Positions 19,563-29,296 are shown, counted from the stretch's first letter. The stretch is DNA of 64,000 nt from an uncultured Roseateles sp. (GCF_945956965.1 NZ_CAMFJS010000004.1:1-64000); one strand, 5' to 3'. Notes: a model not told the origin generated them from the sequence alone. Program-made: numbers and translations.

Positions 19563-20207
19563 ATGGCAGTCCGTCCATCGGCCAGCCATGCCTTGGGGCG
19601 GCCAGCCCGCCAAACGGGCTTCACCTACCTGGGCCTGCTGTTCTTTGTGGCCCTGTCGTCGGCTGGACTTGCGGCGCTGGGCAATAGCTGGCAGATGGCC
19701 GCGCAGCGCGAGCGGGAGCGCGAGCTGGAGTTCCGGGGCAACGAGATTGCCAAGGCGATTGCCAGTTATGTCAAGGCTAGCCCGGTGCAGCCCGGCCAGT
19801 ACCCGCAGCGCTTTGAGGACTTGCTGGTGGACCGGCGCGCCGTCAAGCCGCGTCACCATTTGCGCCGCCTCTACCTCGACCCCTTCACCGGCAAGCCCGA
19901 CTGGGTCTTGGTGAAGGATGAGACCGCGGCGCCAGTCTTCGGCACCGTGCCAACCCTGCCCGGCGCCCAGCCTTGGCCCAGCAGCAGTAGCGCCGCGCTG
20001 ACGGCAGCCAGCTTCAGTGCCGTGCGCAGTCGCTCGGACCATGCCTTGCAGCGCGAGTCTCAAGCCAATGGCGAGCCGCTGCGGCGCGCCAGTGATTGGC
20101 TGTTCAGCGCGCGCCAGTTTGAAGAACAGCAACAGCAGGCGCAGGCCCCGACGGCTGTGCCGCCTCCGCCCACATCACCCACCGAGCCTGGCAGCGGGCG
20201 GCCCTGA
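19563..20207 (+). CDS. Atypical minor pseudopilin (no Glu at +5)
   Basis: GFTYLGLLFFVALSSAGLAALG prepilin-like segment; RRLYLDPFTGKPDWVLV. Confidence 0.7.
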   Translation: MAVRPSASHALGRPARQTGFTYLGLLFFVALSSAGLAALGNSWQMAAQRERERELEFRGNEIAKAIASYVKASPVQPGQYPQRFEDLLVDRRAVKPRHHLRRLYLDPFTGKPDWVLVKDETAAPVFGTVPTLPGAQPWPSSSSAALTAASFSAVRSRSDHALQRESQANGEPLRRASDWLFSARQFEEQQQQAQAPTAVPPPPTSPTEPGSGRP

Positions 20208-20215
20208 GCGCAAAG

Positions 20216-20253
20216 TAAAAAAAGGCGCGCTGCCTTTGCTTGCAGCGCGCCTT
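20216..20253 (-). terminator. Rho-independent terminator for the minus-strand protease gene
   Basis: AAGGCGCGCTGC / GCAGCGCGCCTT stem with T-run on the minus strand. Confidence 0.8.
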
Positions 20254-20299
20254 GGATTCAAGCAGCAGGCGTCAATCGACGCCTGTGTTGTTGAACCGA

Positions 20300-21790
20300 T
20301 TACCAGCCCAGATCCTTCAGCAGGGGCACGGTCAGGTCCTTCGGTGCCACCATGATGTTGGTCAGGTCGGAGTTGATGAAGGGCTCCATCAAGAGGTTAG
20401 GCGTGGCCGACACATCCCAATGCGAGACCGAAGAACCGCCGGCCAGCGCTGCAGGTGTGTACAGCAGCGGGCGGCCCAGGGCGTCAGCACCGGCGATGCG
20501 GGTGTTGTCGGTCGACCAAGCGCCAGCCACCGTGCCAGGCTTGCTGCGCGAGCCATAGGCCGGTGCGCGGGCCACGGCATCCTTCAGCGTGATGCCGGCA
20601 GCCTTGGTGATGCGAACGGCGGGGATGGTGATGGTGTTGTCGCTGCCGCCCAGGCCGGAGATCGGGGCCACGGCGTTGTCGGCAATCAGCACACCCACCG
20701 CACCGGCGATTTGCGCGTTCTTCACCTTGATGGTGAAGCCGCAAACGCCACGGTCGATGATGGCCACCTTGCCTGCGATGGCAGCCGTTTGGGCGGCGTC
20801 CAGGGCATTGCAAGCCAGCGGGTTGTTGCTGGTGCCAGCCGGCAGGGTGGCCAGGGTGCCCAGGGCTGCGGCAGCCGGAATGGCCGGGCCGAAGCTGGCA
20901 GTGCCGATGTCGTACAGGCCCGAAGCACCAGGCACCGAGGTGCTGATCTTCACCACCGGGGTGGCTTTGAGCGTCTGGGCGGCGCCGGCCACAGCGTTAT
21001 TGCCGGTCCAGGCCAGCTTCAGCGGGTTGATGGCGGAAGCCTTGCGCTCGGCGCTGTTCATGGCCAACCAGGTCTTGCCGACCGTGTTGTCGTACATAAA
21101 GCGCTCCCAGACGCTGGGCAGGCCATCTTCCGCGTAGGCGGTGAAGTTGGCGTTGACGCGCAGACCGGTGGAGGTGCTGGTCAGGCCCAGCGCAAAGCCC
21201 AGGCCGTGGCCCAGCTCATGCAGCAAGGTGGTGGCGAAGTTGACCTTGTTGCCAGCATTGCCGTCCAGGCCCAGGTAGAAGGACGAACCGGCCAGGCAGT
21301 CGGCATTGCCGAGGTTGACGTTGAACTGGGTCTTGATGTCCACATTGCCGTAGCCCGTGCCGTCATCGGGCGTGTCGGCCGAAAGATCAACGCCGGCGAT
21401 CTTGTTGGCCAGGGCTTGCGGGTACCAGGTGCCGGGGACGGAACCGGTGAAGTCGCGCCAGAAGTTCCAGGCACCGGCGCTGCCCAGCACGGCCGAGCCG
21501 GCGTCGCAGGTCAGGGCTTCCCAGGCGGCGCTGACGTTGATGTTGACATTGCTGTTCAGCGCTTGTTCCCAGATATTGGCGACATGACGGTAGACGTTCA
21601 TGCGCTGCTGGCCCAGCGTGGTGCCGGGGTTGCCACCGACCGGGGCCACCGGGGTCGTGTCATTGAAGCCCACGCCCGGCTTGTCGCGGCTGGTGATGTT
21701 GATGGTGGCGGCTTGGGTGGCGCTGCTCAGGCAAAGCAGGGCAGTGGCCAGAGCCAGGGCGGAGAAGGGAGTGTTGTGCTTGATGCTCAT
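20300..21790 (-). CDS. Secreted zinc metalloprotease-like protein with PA (protease-associated) domain
   Basis: Signal peptide; HELGHGLGF zinc motif; PA-domain-like IAGKVAIIDRGVCGFTIKVKNAQIAGAVGVLIADN. Confidence 0.8.
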   Translation of the reverse strand: MSIKHNTPFSALALATALLCLSSATQAATINITSRDKPGVGFNDTTPVAPVGGNPGTTLGQQRMNVYRHVANIWEQALNSNVNINVSAAWEALTCDAGSAVLGSAGAWNFWRDFTGSVPGTWYPQALANKIAGVDLSADTPDDGTGYGNVDIKTQFNVNLGNADCLAGSSFYLGLDGNAGNKVNFATTLLHELGHGLGFALGLTSTSTGLRVNANFTAYAEDGLPSVWERFMYDNTVGKTWLAMNSAERKASAINPLKLAWTGNNAVAGAAQTLKATPVVKISTSVPGASGLYDIGTASFGPAIPAAAALGTLATLPAGTSNNPLACNALDAAQTAAIAGKVAIIDRGVCGFTIKVKNAQIAGAVGVLIADNAVAPISGLGGSDNTITIPAVRITKAAGITLKDAVARAPAYGSRSKPGTVAGAWSTDNTRIAGADALGRPLLYTPAALAGGSSVSHWDVSATPNLLMEPFINSDLTNIMVAPKDLTVPLLKDLGW

Positions 21791-21798
21791 GATGGGGC

Positions 21799-22239
21799 TT
21801 ACTCCGTGGCCAGCTTGTTGGCGATCTTGGCTTGGGCGGCGGCGGATTTGAGCGCGGCCTGAGCTTCGTCAGGGGACTCGAAGCACTCTTGGGCGACGCT
21901 GCCGTCGGCCTTCTTCACGGCGACCGACATGCTGATGAAGGCATCGGTCACGCGGGCACCACGGGCGCCGGAGGCATGGCTTTTTTGCATCGGTGCCTGG
22001 ACGGCGCCAATGCTGCTGCTGCGCAGGCTTTGGTTGCGGTTGGCCTGCAGTTCCAGCTTGCTCAGTTCTTCGGGTGTGGCGGCGCGCAGTTGGCCGCTTT
22101 CGGCATCACGCACCACAACCAGGCTGTTGCCGGCAGCGGTGGCGCTGGGGCTTGCTGCGTGATCGCCGTGGGCGAAGGCGGGTTGGGCCAGGGCGACCGC
22201 GGCCAGGCCGCAAGCGGCGGCAAAGGAAATCTTATTCAT
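21799..22239 (-). CDS. Hypothetical secreted protein, probable operon partner of the metalloprotease
   Basis: Signal peptide MNKISFAAACGLAAVALAQPAFA; directly upstream of the protease on the same strand. Confidence 0.6.
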   Translation of the reverse strand: MNKISFAAACGLAAVALAQPAFAHGDHAASPSATAAGNSLVVVRDAESGQLRAATPEELSKLELQANRNQSLRSSSIGAVQAPMQKSHASGARGARVTDAFISMSVAVKKADGSVAQECFESPDEAQAALKSAAAQAKIANKLATE

Positions 22240-22358
22240 GAGGAGTGACTCCTGATGTGAATCAAAAAGGGGATGGCGCAGGGGGCGATGCCGCAGGGGC
22301 ATCGCCTAGGCAGCGGTGAGGCTGCTCAGCGCCGTGTCAGCTGTGAATCAGCAGGGAT

Positions 22359-23000
22359 TCAGCGCGCAGCCTTGCGCTTGCGCAGCAGGCCCAGGCCGCC
22401 CAGGCCGGCGGCCAGCATCAGCCAGCTCGAAGGCTCGGGCACGGCGTTGACCGACAGGGTGTCGATGCCGACGTAGTTGGCGGTGTCGGCAGCGCCGGTG
22501 TAATTGATCGCAAAGCGTGCCACGCTGCCGGCGCCATGGGCGGCGAAGGTGATGGTGTACTTGGTCCAATCATTGGTCGGCACGGTGACCACTGAGCCCA
22601 TGCTGAAGTCAGCGGCATTGCTGCCACCGGTGCTGGCGCCGAAGCTGATCAGGTCGGCGAGGCCGTCAGCCGCGTCTGCTTTGGCGTAGAAGCTCAGTTG
22701 CAGAGCCGTCGCGTTGGAGAAGGTGGGGGTGATCAGCCAGTTGTTGATCTGGCCACCGACGGCGGCATTGTTGTAGTTGCCGGCGATATAGGAGTTGGCT
22801 TCGCCAGCTTGGGCGGTGAAGATATTGGCGCCGCCCTGGAACCAGTCGGTAGTGCCCTTGGGCGTGCTGGCATTGTTCAGAATCCAGCCGGCGCTTGCCA
22901 GCGTGGAGATATTGTCAAAACCCTCGTTGATCAGAACTTCGGAATGCGCGCCTGCTAGCGCCGCGCTCAGGGCCAATGCCGTCATGGCTTTCTTGAACAT
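22359..23000 (-). CDS. PEP-CTERM sorting-domain protein
   Basis: N-terminal signal; C-terminal VPEPSSWLMLAAGLGGLGLLRKRKAAR tripartite PEP-CTERM signal. Confidence 0.9.
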   Translation of the reverse strand: MFKKAMTALALSAALAGAHSEVLINEGFDNISTLASAGWILNNASTPKGTTDWFQGGANIFTAQAGEANSYIAGNYNNAAVGGQINNWLITPTFSNATALQLSFYAKADAADGLADLISFGASTGGSNAADFSMGSVVTVPTNDWTKYTITFAAHGAGSVARFAINYTGAADTANYVGIDTLSVNAVPEPSSWLMLAAGLGGLGLLRKRKAAR

Positions 23001-23568
23001 AAAACTTCCTCAAAAAGACAAAAAACCCTGCCGATAAGCTGGGCCTGCACGGTCCCGGTTTTCGCATTCGGGATCGGAGAATCCCCGGGCTTGTGCGGCG
23101 ACAAAAGTCGTGTCGATCTGGTGTCGTTTTGGGCCTGGGGTGACTTGATTCTGCGGGTCGTAAATGGCCGTTCTGGGCCGAAACGCATGCCTGCCCCCTA
23201 GGCTGTAGGATGGGCTTTTCCCCTAGGGGTTAGACCCCCCTCACAGCGCTGCTTGCGTGTGCATTCGTGACATTGTTGGCGCTGGCATTACCCCAATTCG
23301 GCCTGTCGCGAAACCGTCATATGGCCGATGGATAGGGGTTTGTGAGGTATTTACTGCTCGCCGATGCCGGCGGCTATCGGGGTCGGCCGGATGCTTGCCA
23401 GCCCGGCCTGTGGCGAAATATATGTGCGCTATGTGGATCATTGCGCGACACCTGAACCACAGGCTGTTGGCCTAGCAACACGGGCTGAGCAAGACCTGAC
23501 CCCCTTGGCTCAATTGAATTGAGCAGGATCCGCGTGGGTTCGGCTCAAGGCAGGGCTTTCAGACTGGC

Positions 23569-24042
23569 TTACTCGGCCGATTTCGGCGCCGGCACAGCAC
23601 CCAGCGGCTGCAGCACGCAGCGTCCGGCCTGGCAGCTGGCGCCGGGGTCACTGATCATGCGGCAGTCCGACACCATGCCGCTGCTGGCGTTCTCGTCCTT
23701 GCGGGCCTGGGCGTGGGCGGCGATCAGGGCGCGCAGCTTGGCCTCATTGCTGCGCTTGCTGGACCAGGCGAGATAGGCATCCGGCCCACCGCAGGCCTTG
23801 GCGCCCACGGCGATGCTGTGGCATTGCTGCGGGCCGTCGCAGGCGGCGTCACCGACCTCGGCTTGAATCTGCTGCCACAGCGCTTGGCTGCTGGTCTTGT
23901 TGTTGCTGCTGGGCATGGCTTTGGCCTCCGGTGCCGCCGCGGCTGGGGCGCTGCCGCAGGCACTGGCGGCCAGGGCCAGCAGGGCAGTGATCACAGCTGC
24001 ACGCAAGGGGAATGGACGATTGGCCGAGCGAGGGGTGTTCAT
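23569..24042 (-). CDS. Hypothetical periplasmic protein/lipoprotein
   Basis: Signal sequence ending LALAASACGSA; conserved-looking Cys residues. Confidence 0.55.
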   Translation of the reverse strand: MNTPRSANRPFPLRAAVITALLALAASACGSAPAAAAPEAKAMPSSNNKTSSQALWQQIQAEVGDAACDGPQQCHSIAVGAKACGGPDAYLAWSSKRSNEAKLRALIAAHAQARKDENASSGMVSDCRMISDPGASCQAGRCVLQPLGAVPAPKSAE

Positions 24043-24103
24043 GCCCGCATCGTGAGGCTTGCGGCCCGGGCTGGCAAGCCCGGCGCTGGGGTCAGGCTCA
24101 GCT

Positions 24104-25273
24104 TCAGGCCGCGCGCAAGCAATCCACAATCTTCATGCGCGCCGCGCCCCAGGCGGGGATGAAGCCGCCCACAAAGCCCATGAAGAGCGCGAACAGCAGG
24201 GTCTGCCAGACGATGGCCGAGGTCAGCTTGAACTGAAAAGCAATCTCGGAAAAGGTCTGGAAATTGGTGGTGGAGATGTTCACCGTTTGCATCAGCGAGG
24301 CCGCCGCCAATCCGATCAAGCCGCCCACCAGCGAGAGCAGCAGGGATTCACCCAGAAAAGCGATCAACACCGCGCCACGGCGGAAGCCCAGGGCGCGCAA
24401 AGTGCCGATCTCGCCGGTGCGCGAGGCCACCGCCGCAAACATGGTGATCATGGCGCCGACGATGGCGCCGATGGAGAAGATCACCGACAGCGCCGTGCCC
24501 AGGATGCTGATGAATTTGGCCAGAGCCTCGCTCTGTTCGGCATAAAACTGCATCTCGGGCTTGAGCTCCACCGTCATGCGCGGGTCGGCCTCGATCTGCG
24601 CCTTGATGGCCTCGAACTGGCTGGCGTCAGCGATGCGGAACACCACGCTGGAAAAGGCATTGCGGCGGAAGGCTTGCAGCATTTGCTCGGCATCGCCCCA
24701 GATTTCGGAATCGAAGCCGCTGCGCTGGGCGTCGAACACGCCCACCACGATCCAGTCGCGGCCGGCGAAGCGCAGCGTTTCGCCCAGGCCCGCGCCCTGG
24801 AAGCCGCTGGCGATGGCGCGGCCGGTGACGATCTCCGAGGTGCCGGGGCGGAACATGCGCCCCTCCACCAGCTGCACTTGCGGGCGCATCTGCAAGGCTT
24901 GCGGCGAGGTGCCGCGCACCGTCACATTGCTGGGTTTGCCGCTGCCGCGCTTGGGCAGATTGTTCAGCACCACCGGTTCCTTGGTCAGCAGAGGCTTGCC
25001 GCTGGCCTCGGTGGCGATGCCGGGCAGGCTTTCCAGAATGGCGGCCTGGCCGCGGTCCACAGCGCTGTTGATCTCTGCCCCGGCGCCTTTGCGCAGGGCA
25101 ATCACGTTATCCGGCTGGCCGGTGGCCACCAGGGTGGCGCGTATGCCCTCGCTCATCATCAGCACGGTGGCAAACACATACACCACCAAGGCCATGCCGC
25201 CAGCGGTCAGCAAGGTGGTGACGCGCCGCACCCAGAGGTTGCGAGCGATGTAGGAGAGTGGGATGGCTCTCAT
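24104..25273 (-). CDS. ABC transporter permease (FtsX/MacB-type)
   Basis: MacB core/FtsX topology; LRALGFRRGAVLIAFLGESLLLSLVGGLIG. Confidence 0.88.
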   Translation of the reverse strand: MRAIPLSYIARNLWVRRVTTLLTAGGMALVVYVFATVLMMSEGIRATLVATGQPDNVIALRKGAGAEINSAVDRGQAAILESLPGIATEASGKPLLTKEPVVLNNLPKRGSGKPSNVTVRGTSPQALQMRPQVQLVEGRMFRPGTSEIVTGRAIASGFQGAGLGETLRFAGRDWIVVGVFDAQRSGFDSEIWGDAEQMLQAFRRNAFSSVVFRIADASQFEAIKAQIEADPRMTVELKPEMQFYAEQSEALAKFISILGTALSVIFSIGAIVGAMITMFAAVASRTGEIGTLRALGFRRGAVLIAFLGESLLLSLVGGLIGLAAASLMQTVNISTTNFQTFSEIAFQFKLTSAIVWQTLLFALFMGFVGGFIPAWGAARMKIVDCLRAA

Positions 25274-25279
25274 GCTGGT

Positions 25280-26437
25280 TCAGGCCACATGCCGCAGCCC
25301 CTGCACGATATCGATGCGACTCATCTTCCAAGCCGGCCATGCCGCAGCCACCGCGCCGACGACGATGGCGGCCAGCAGCTGCAAACTCATGGTCAGTGTG
25401 GAGACTTGAAACACCGGGAACAAGGTGCCCGCCGCTTGCGCGAAGCCTGCCGCCAGCGGTAGGGTCAGGGCCAGGCCGGCCAGGCCGCCGATCAGGGCGA
25501 TCAGCAGGCTCTCGCCGAAGAGCAGTTTGACCACAAAGCTGGGTGCAAAGCCCAGGGCCTTGAGCGTGGCGTATTCGGCCAGGCGTTCGCGCGCCGTCAT
25601 GGTCATGGTGTTGGCCATCACGGCCATGATGATGACCACGATGATCAGGCTCACCGCATTGATGGCCACCAGAATCGCTTCGCTCATGGACACAAAGCTG
25701 AGCTGGAAGGCGGACTCGGTTTCGGTCAGCGTTTCAGCCAGGGAGTTCTTGAACTGCTCATCCACCCGTTGCGAGATCAGCGCGGCGTTTTGCGGTTCGT
25801 TGATGCCCAGGATGTAGACGCCCACCGCATCGGCGCGCTTCGGATAGAGCTTGCGGATGGATTCGTTCAGATAAGACCAGTGCATCAGCAACTGGCTCTC
25901 ATCCGTCTTGGCCTCGGCGCCGTCCCAGATGCCGCGCAGATTGAAGGTCCAGGTGCCGGGGTAGATGGTGCCGCGCAGGGGGATTTGGTCGCCCACCTTC
26001 CAGCCGAATTTATCGGCCAGCTTGCGGCCCACGATCACGCCCTGGCGGTCGCGCAGCCAGGCGATGCGCTCGGCGTCTTTGAGCCGGTATTCGGGGTAGA
26101 GCGCCAGATAACTGACCGGCTCGACGGCGAACTGCGGGAAGAAATTGCGCTCGCTGACATAGATGCCACCGAACCAGTTGGACCAGGAAATGCCTGACAC
26201 ACCCTCCACCGACTTGAGCCGCTGCGCATAGTTCATCGGCAGCGGGAAGGTCAGCGAGATGGCGCTGCGCGTCACCAGCCGGGTGCTGCTGGAGCCTTCC
26301 ACGCCGGCATACCAGGCATCGATGATGGTGCGCAGCAGGCCGAAAGCGCAGATCGCGACCACCAGGCCCACCATGGTCAAGCTGGTGCGCAGCTTGTGGC
26401 GGAAGGCGTTCTTGAGCAGCAGCTTGAGGATGAACAT
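25280..26437 (-). CDS. ABC transporter permease (FtsX-type)
   Basis: FtsX topology; [36 protein letters not shown]. Confidence 0.88.
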   Translation of the reverse strand: MFILKLLLKNAFRHKLRTSLTMVGLVVAICAFGLLRTIIDAWYAGVEGSSSTRLVTRSAISLTFPLPMNYAQRLKSVEGVSGISWSNWFGGIYVSERNFFPQFAVEPVSYLALYPEYRLKDAERIAWLRDRQGVIVGRKLADKFGWKVGDQIPLRGTIYPGTWTFNLRGIWDGAEAKTDESQLLMHWSYLNESIRKLYPKRADAVGVYILGINEPQNAALISQRVDEQFKNSLAETLTETESAFQLSFVSMSEAILVAINAVSLIIVVIIMAVMANTMTMTARERLAEYATLKALGFAPSFVVKLLFGESLLIALIGGLAGLALTLPLAAGFAQAAGTLFPVFQVSTLTMSLQLLAAIVVGAVAAAWPAWKMSRIDIVQGLRHVA

Positions 26438-26461
26438 GGCGACGCGGGTCTGGCTAGCGAT

Positions 26462-27172
26462 TCAGCGGCTGGGCCCTAGCGGATCTTCATCCACCAGCAC
26501 GCCCTTTTCCAGGTGCACCATGCGCCGCGCACGCGCCGCGGCCTTGGGGTCGTGGGTGACCATCACAATGGTTTTGCCGAGTTCGCGGTTGAGCTCGTCC
26601 AGCAGGCCCAGCACCTCCTCGCCGGTGTGGCGGTCCAGGTCGCCGGTGGGCTCGTCGGCCACGATCAGGGTGGGGTCGCTGACCAGGGCGCGCGCAATCG
26701 CCACGCGTTGCTGCTGGCCGCCAGAGAGTTCATTGGGGTAATGGTCCATGCGGTCATCCAGCTTGACCATGGCCAGCGCCGCCAAGGTGTGCTCGCGCCG
26801 CTGTTTGGCGGACAAGTCGGTCAGCAGCAGGGGCAGCTCCACGTTCTCAAACGCGGTCAGCACAGGTAATAAGTTATAGAACTGAAAGATGAAGCCGACA
26901 TTGCGGGCGCGCCAGTCGGCCAGCTGGCCTTCGCTGAGGGTGGCAATGTCAACGCCGCCGATCTCGATGCGGCCGCTGCTGGGCTGGTCAATGCCGGCAA
27001 TCAGGTTCAGCAGCGTGCTTTTGCCCGAGCCGCTGGGTCCCATCAGGGCGACAAAATCGCCGGGCATTACATCGAGCTGAATGTCCAGCAACACGGGGAT
27101 GTCTTGCCCGCCGCGCTGGTAGGACTTGCTGAGATCGCGGATGCGGATCAGGGCTTCGTTCGGGCTGCTCAT
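26462..27172 (-). CDS. ABC transporter ATP-binding protein (LolD/MacB-type)
   Basis: Walker [10 protein letters not shown], signature [15 protein letters not shown], Walker [13 protein letters not shown]. Confidence 0.93.
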   Translation of the reverse strand: MSSPNEALIRIRDLSKSYQRGGQDIPVLLDIQLDVMPGDFVALMGPSGSGKSTLLNLIAGIDQPSSGRIEIGGVDIATLSEGQLADWRARNVGFIFQFYNLLPVLTAFENVELPLLLTDLSAKQRREHTLAALAMVKLDDRMDHYPNELSGGQQQRVAIARALVSDPTLIVADEPTGDLDRHTGEEVLGLLDELNRELGKTIVMVTHDPKAAARARRMVHLEKGVLVDEDPLGPSR

Positions 27173-27187
27173 GGTCGGCTTTGGCAC

Positions 27188-28510
27188 TTACTTCGTCGCG
27201 AGCTTGACCTGGCCACCGTCCTTGAGCTGGGCCGTGGGTGAGAGCACCAGGCGCTCGCCCGATTTGAGCGTGCCGCCGCCCAGCGCCGTCACCTCCACCA
27301 CATCGCCGAGCTTGCGGCCGGGCTTGACCTGCACGGCTTGCAGCAGTTCTTTGTCACCCTCGCGTTTGATGCGCATCAGCCAGGTTTGGCCATCGCGCTC
27401 CAGCAGGGTTTTGGGGTTGACCGCCAACACGGGCTGCTGCTCGGCCGCTGTGGGCGCTTGTGACAGGAAGCTGACCTTGGCGCTCATCTCGGGCAGGATG
27501 CGCGGGTCCAGCTTGTCGAACTGGATCTTGCTGATCACGGTGGCCTTGGCGCGGTCAACGGTGGGCACCAGGCCCACGACATGGCCGCTGAAGCGCATTT
27601 CGGGCAAGGCGTCGAGGGTGATCTCGACCGGCTGGCCCTTCTTCGCCTTGGCGAGGCTGCTTTCCGAGACATCGGCCTCCACTTCCAGTGTGGACATATC
27701 GGCCATAGTGACCACCGCGCCCTGCGAGCCGGCGGCGTTGGAGAAGGGCGTGATGATGTCGCCCACATTGGCGTTCTTGTTCAGCACCACGCCGTCAAAG
27801 GGCGCGCGGATCTCGGTGTAGTCGCGATTCACCAGCTGGGCATTCACCTGCGCCTGAGCTTGGGCCACGCTGGCCTGAGCCTGGCCGACGCTGGCCAGCG
27901 CGGCTGCTTGGCCGGCGCGGGCGGCGTCGAAGCGGCGCAGGGCAGCGTCCAGCGCTTGCTCGGACACAAAGCCCTGGCCTTGCAGGCTGCGGCTGCGGCG
28001 CAGCTCGGCCTCTGCATTGGCCAGCTCCACATCCGCCTGGCGTTGCTGGGCTTGGGCCTGGCGCACGCCGGCCTCGCCCTGGCGCACGCCGGCTTGGGCG
28101 GTGGCAATGGCTGCCTGCACATCGCTGGCGTCTAGCTTGGCAATCAAGTCGCCCTTTTTGAGCACCGTGCCTTCACGCACATTGAGCTCCAGCAAGCGGC
28201 CCGTCGCTTTGGAGGCCACCGCCGCGCGGCGCTGGGCCACCACATAGCCGGAAGCCGTGAGCTGCAGATACTGCTGGGACGGGGTGCTTTGCAGCACCGA
28301 GCTGGTCTGCACCTCAGGTTTAGACGGCATGGCCAGCATGGCGATCACGGCCAAAGCCAGCACGCCCGCAGCGATCAAGGGCCAGCGCTTGCGTCGGCGC
28401 GCCGCTGGCTGCTGCTTGCCGCCGCCAGCGCCCTGGCGATCGATCTTCAACTGCCCCAGCGGCTTGGCGTTGGCGGTGGCGCTAGAGGGTGTGCTTGTCG
28501 TCTCAGCCAT
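27188..28510 (-). CDS. Periplasmic adaptor (membrane fusion/HlyD) subunit of the exporter
   Basis: N-terminal TM, biotinyl-lipoyl-like halves, long coiled-coil hairpin. Confidence 0.88.
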   Translation of the reverse strand: MAETTSTPSSATANAKPLGQLKIDRQGAGGGKQQPAARRRKRWPLIAAGVLALAVIAMLAMPSKPEVQTSSVLQSTPSQQYLQLTASGYVVAQRRAAVASKATGRLLELNVREGTVLKKGDLIAKLDASDVQAAIATAQAGVRQGEAGVRQAQAQQRQADVELANAEAELRRSRSLQGQGFVSEQALDAALRRFDAARAGQAAALASVGQAQASVAQAQAQVNAQLVNRDYTEIRAPFDGVVLNKNANVGDIITPFSNAAGSQGAVVTMADMSTLEVEADVSESSLAKAKKGQPVEITLDALPEMRFSGHVVGLVPTVDRAKATVISKIQFDKLDPRILPEMSAKVSFLSQAPTAAEQQPVLAVNPKTLLERDGQTWLMRIKREGDKELLQAVQVKPGRKLGDVVEVTALGGGTLKSGERLVLSPTAQLKDGGQVKLATK

Positions 28511-28674
28511 GGTCGGAAAACGTCTCAGCGTGAATGCGATGGCGCGATTGTGCACGTTCGCTGTGCGGCCTTGATGGCAGGGGGATTTCTTCACGCGCGG
28601 GGGCTTGCGGCGACTCAAGTCGCAGGCCTTGCCCGCCCACTAGAATCCCCCCGCTTCCTCAGGTTTGGGCGCGC

Positions 28675-29283
28675 ATGCGCGGTATTTTCTTTTTCCCTTT
28701 TTCGCTCGCAGTTCTGCTCTCGCTTGCCGGCCCTGGCTGGGCGGGCGCTGGCGCGGCCCCGGCGCATGTGCAAGCGCAGACGCAGACGCAGACGCAGTTG
28801 CCAACGCGGCATCTGGCGCAGCCGCTGCCGCAGCCTCAATCGTCGGTGGATGACTGCGCCAGCGGCGTGTCGGCCGAGCAGGTGCTGGCGCGGGTCAATG
28901 CGATGCGGGCACAGCGCCAGTATTGCGGCCCCAAGCCTTTCGCGGCGGCCGCGCCGCTGAGCTGGGACGCGCGCTTGCAGGCCTCAGCCCAGGCCTATGC
29001 GGATGAGTTGTCGCTGCTGGACAAACTCACCCACATCGACCAGCGGGGTCAGGGCTTGCGTGAGCGCGTGCTGGAGCGCGGCTATGTGTTCCGCCAAGTG
29101 GCCGAGAACCTGGCCGGCGGGCCGCAATTTCTGGACGAGGTGATGGCCGGCTGGTTGGGCAGCGAGGCGCATTGCGAAAACCTGATGGAGCCGCGTTTTC
29201 AGGACATCGGCATGGCTTGCGTGGCCGGCCCCGGTGAGCTGGAGCGTTACTGGGTCATGCACCTGGGGCGCAAGGCCAAGTAG
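28675..29283 (+). CDS. CAP (SCP-like) domain secreted protein
   Basis: Signal peptide; AYADELSLLDKLTHID...VAENLAGG...GWLGSEAHCENLMEPRFQDIGMACV. Confidence 0.88.
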   Translation: MRGIFFFPFSLAVLLSLAGPGWAGAGAAPAHVQAQTQTQTQLPTRHLAQPLPQPQSSVDDCASGVSAEQVLARVNAMRAQRQYCGPKPFAAAAPLSWDARLQASAQAYADELSLLDKLTHIDQRGQGLRERVLERGYVFRQVAENLAGGPQFLDEVMAGWLGSEAHCENLMEPRFQDIGMACVAGPGELERYWVMHLGRKAK

Positions 29284-29296
29284 TTTTTCGCAGCGC

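Noticed and set aside
22283-22312. GGCGATGCC/GGCATCGCC hairpin between the PEP-CTERM gene and the small secreted gene as a terminator
   Set aside because: Strong stem but no T-run on the minus strand; left uncalled
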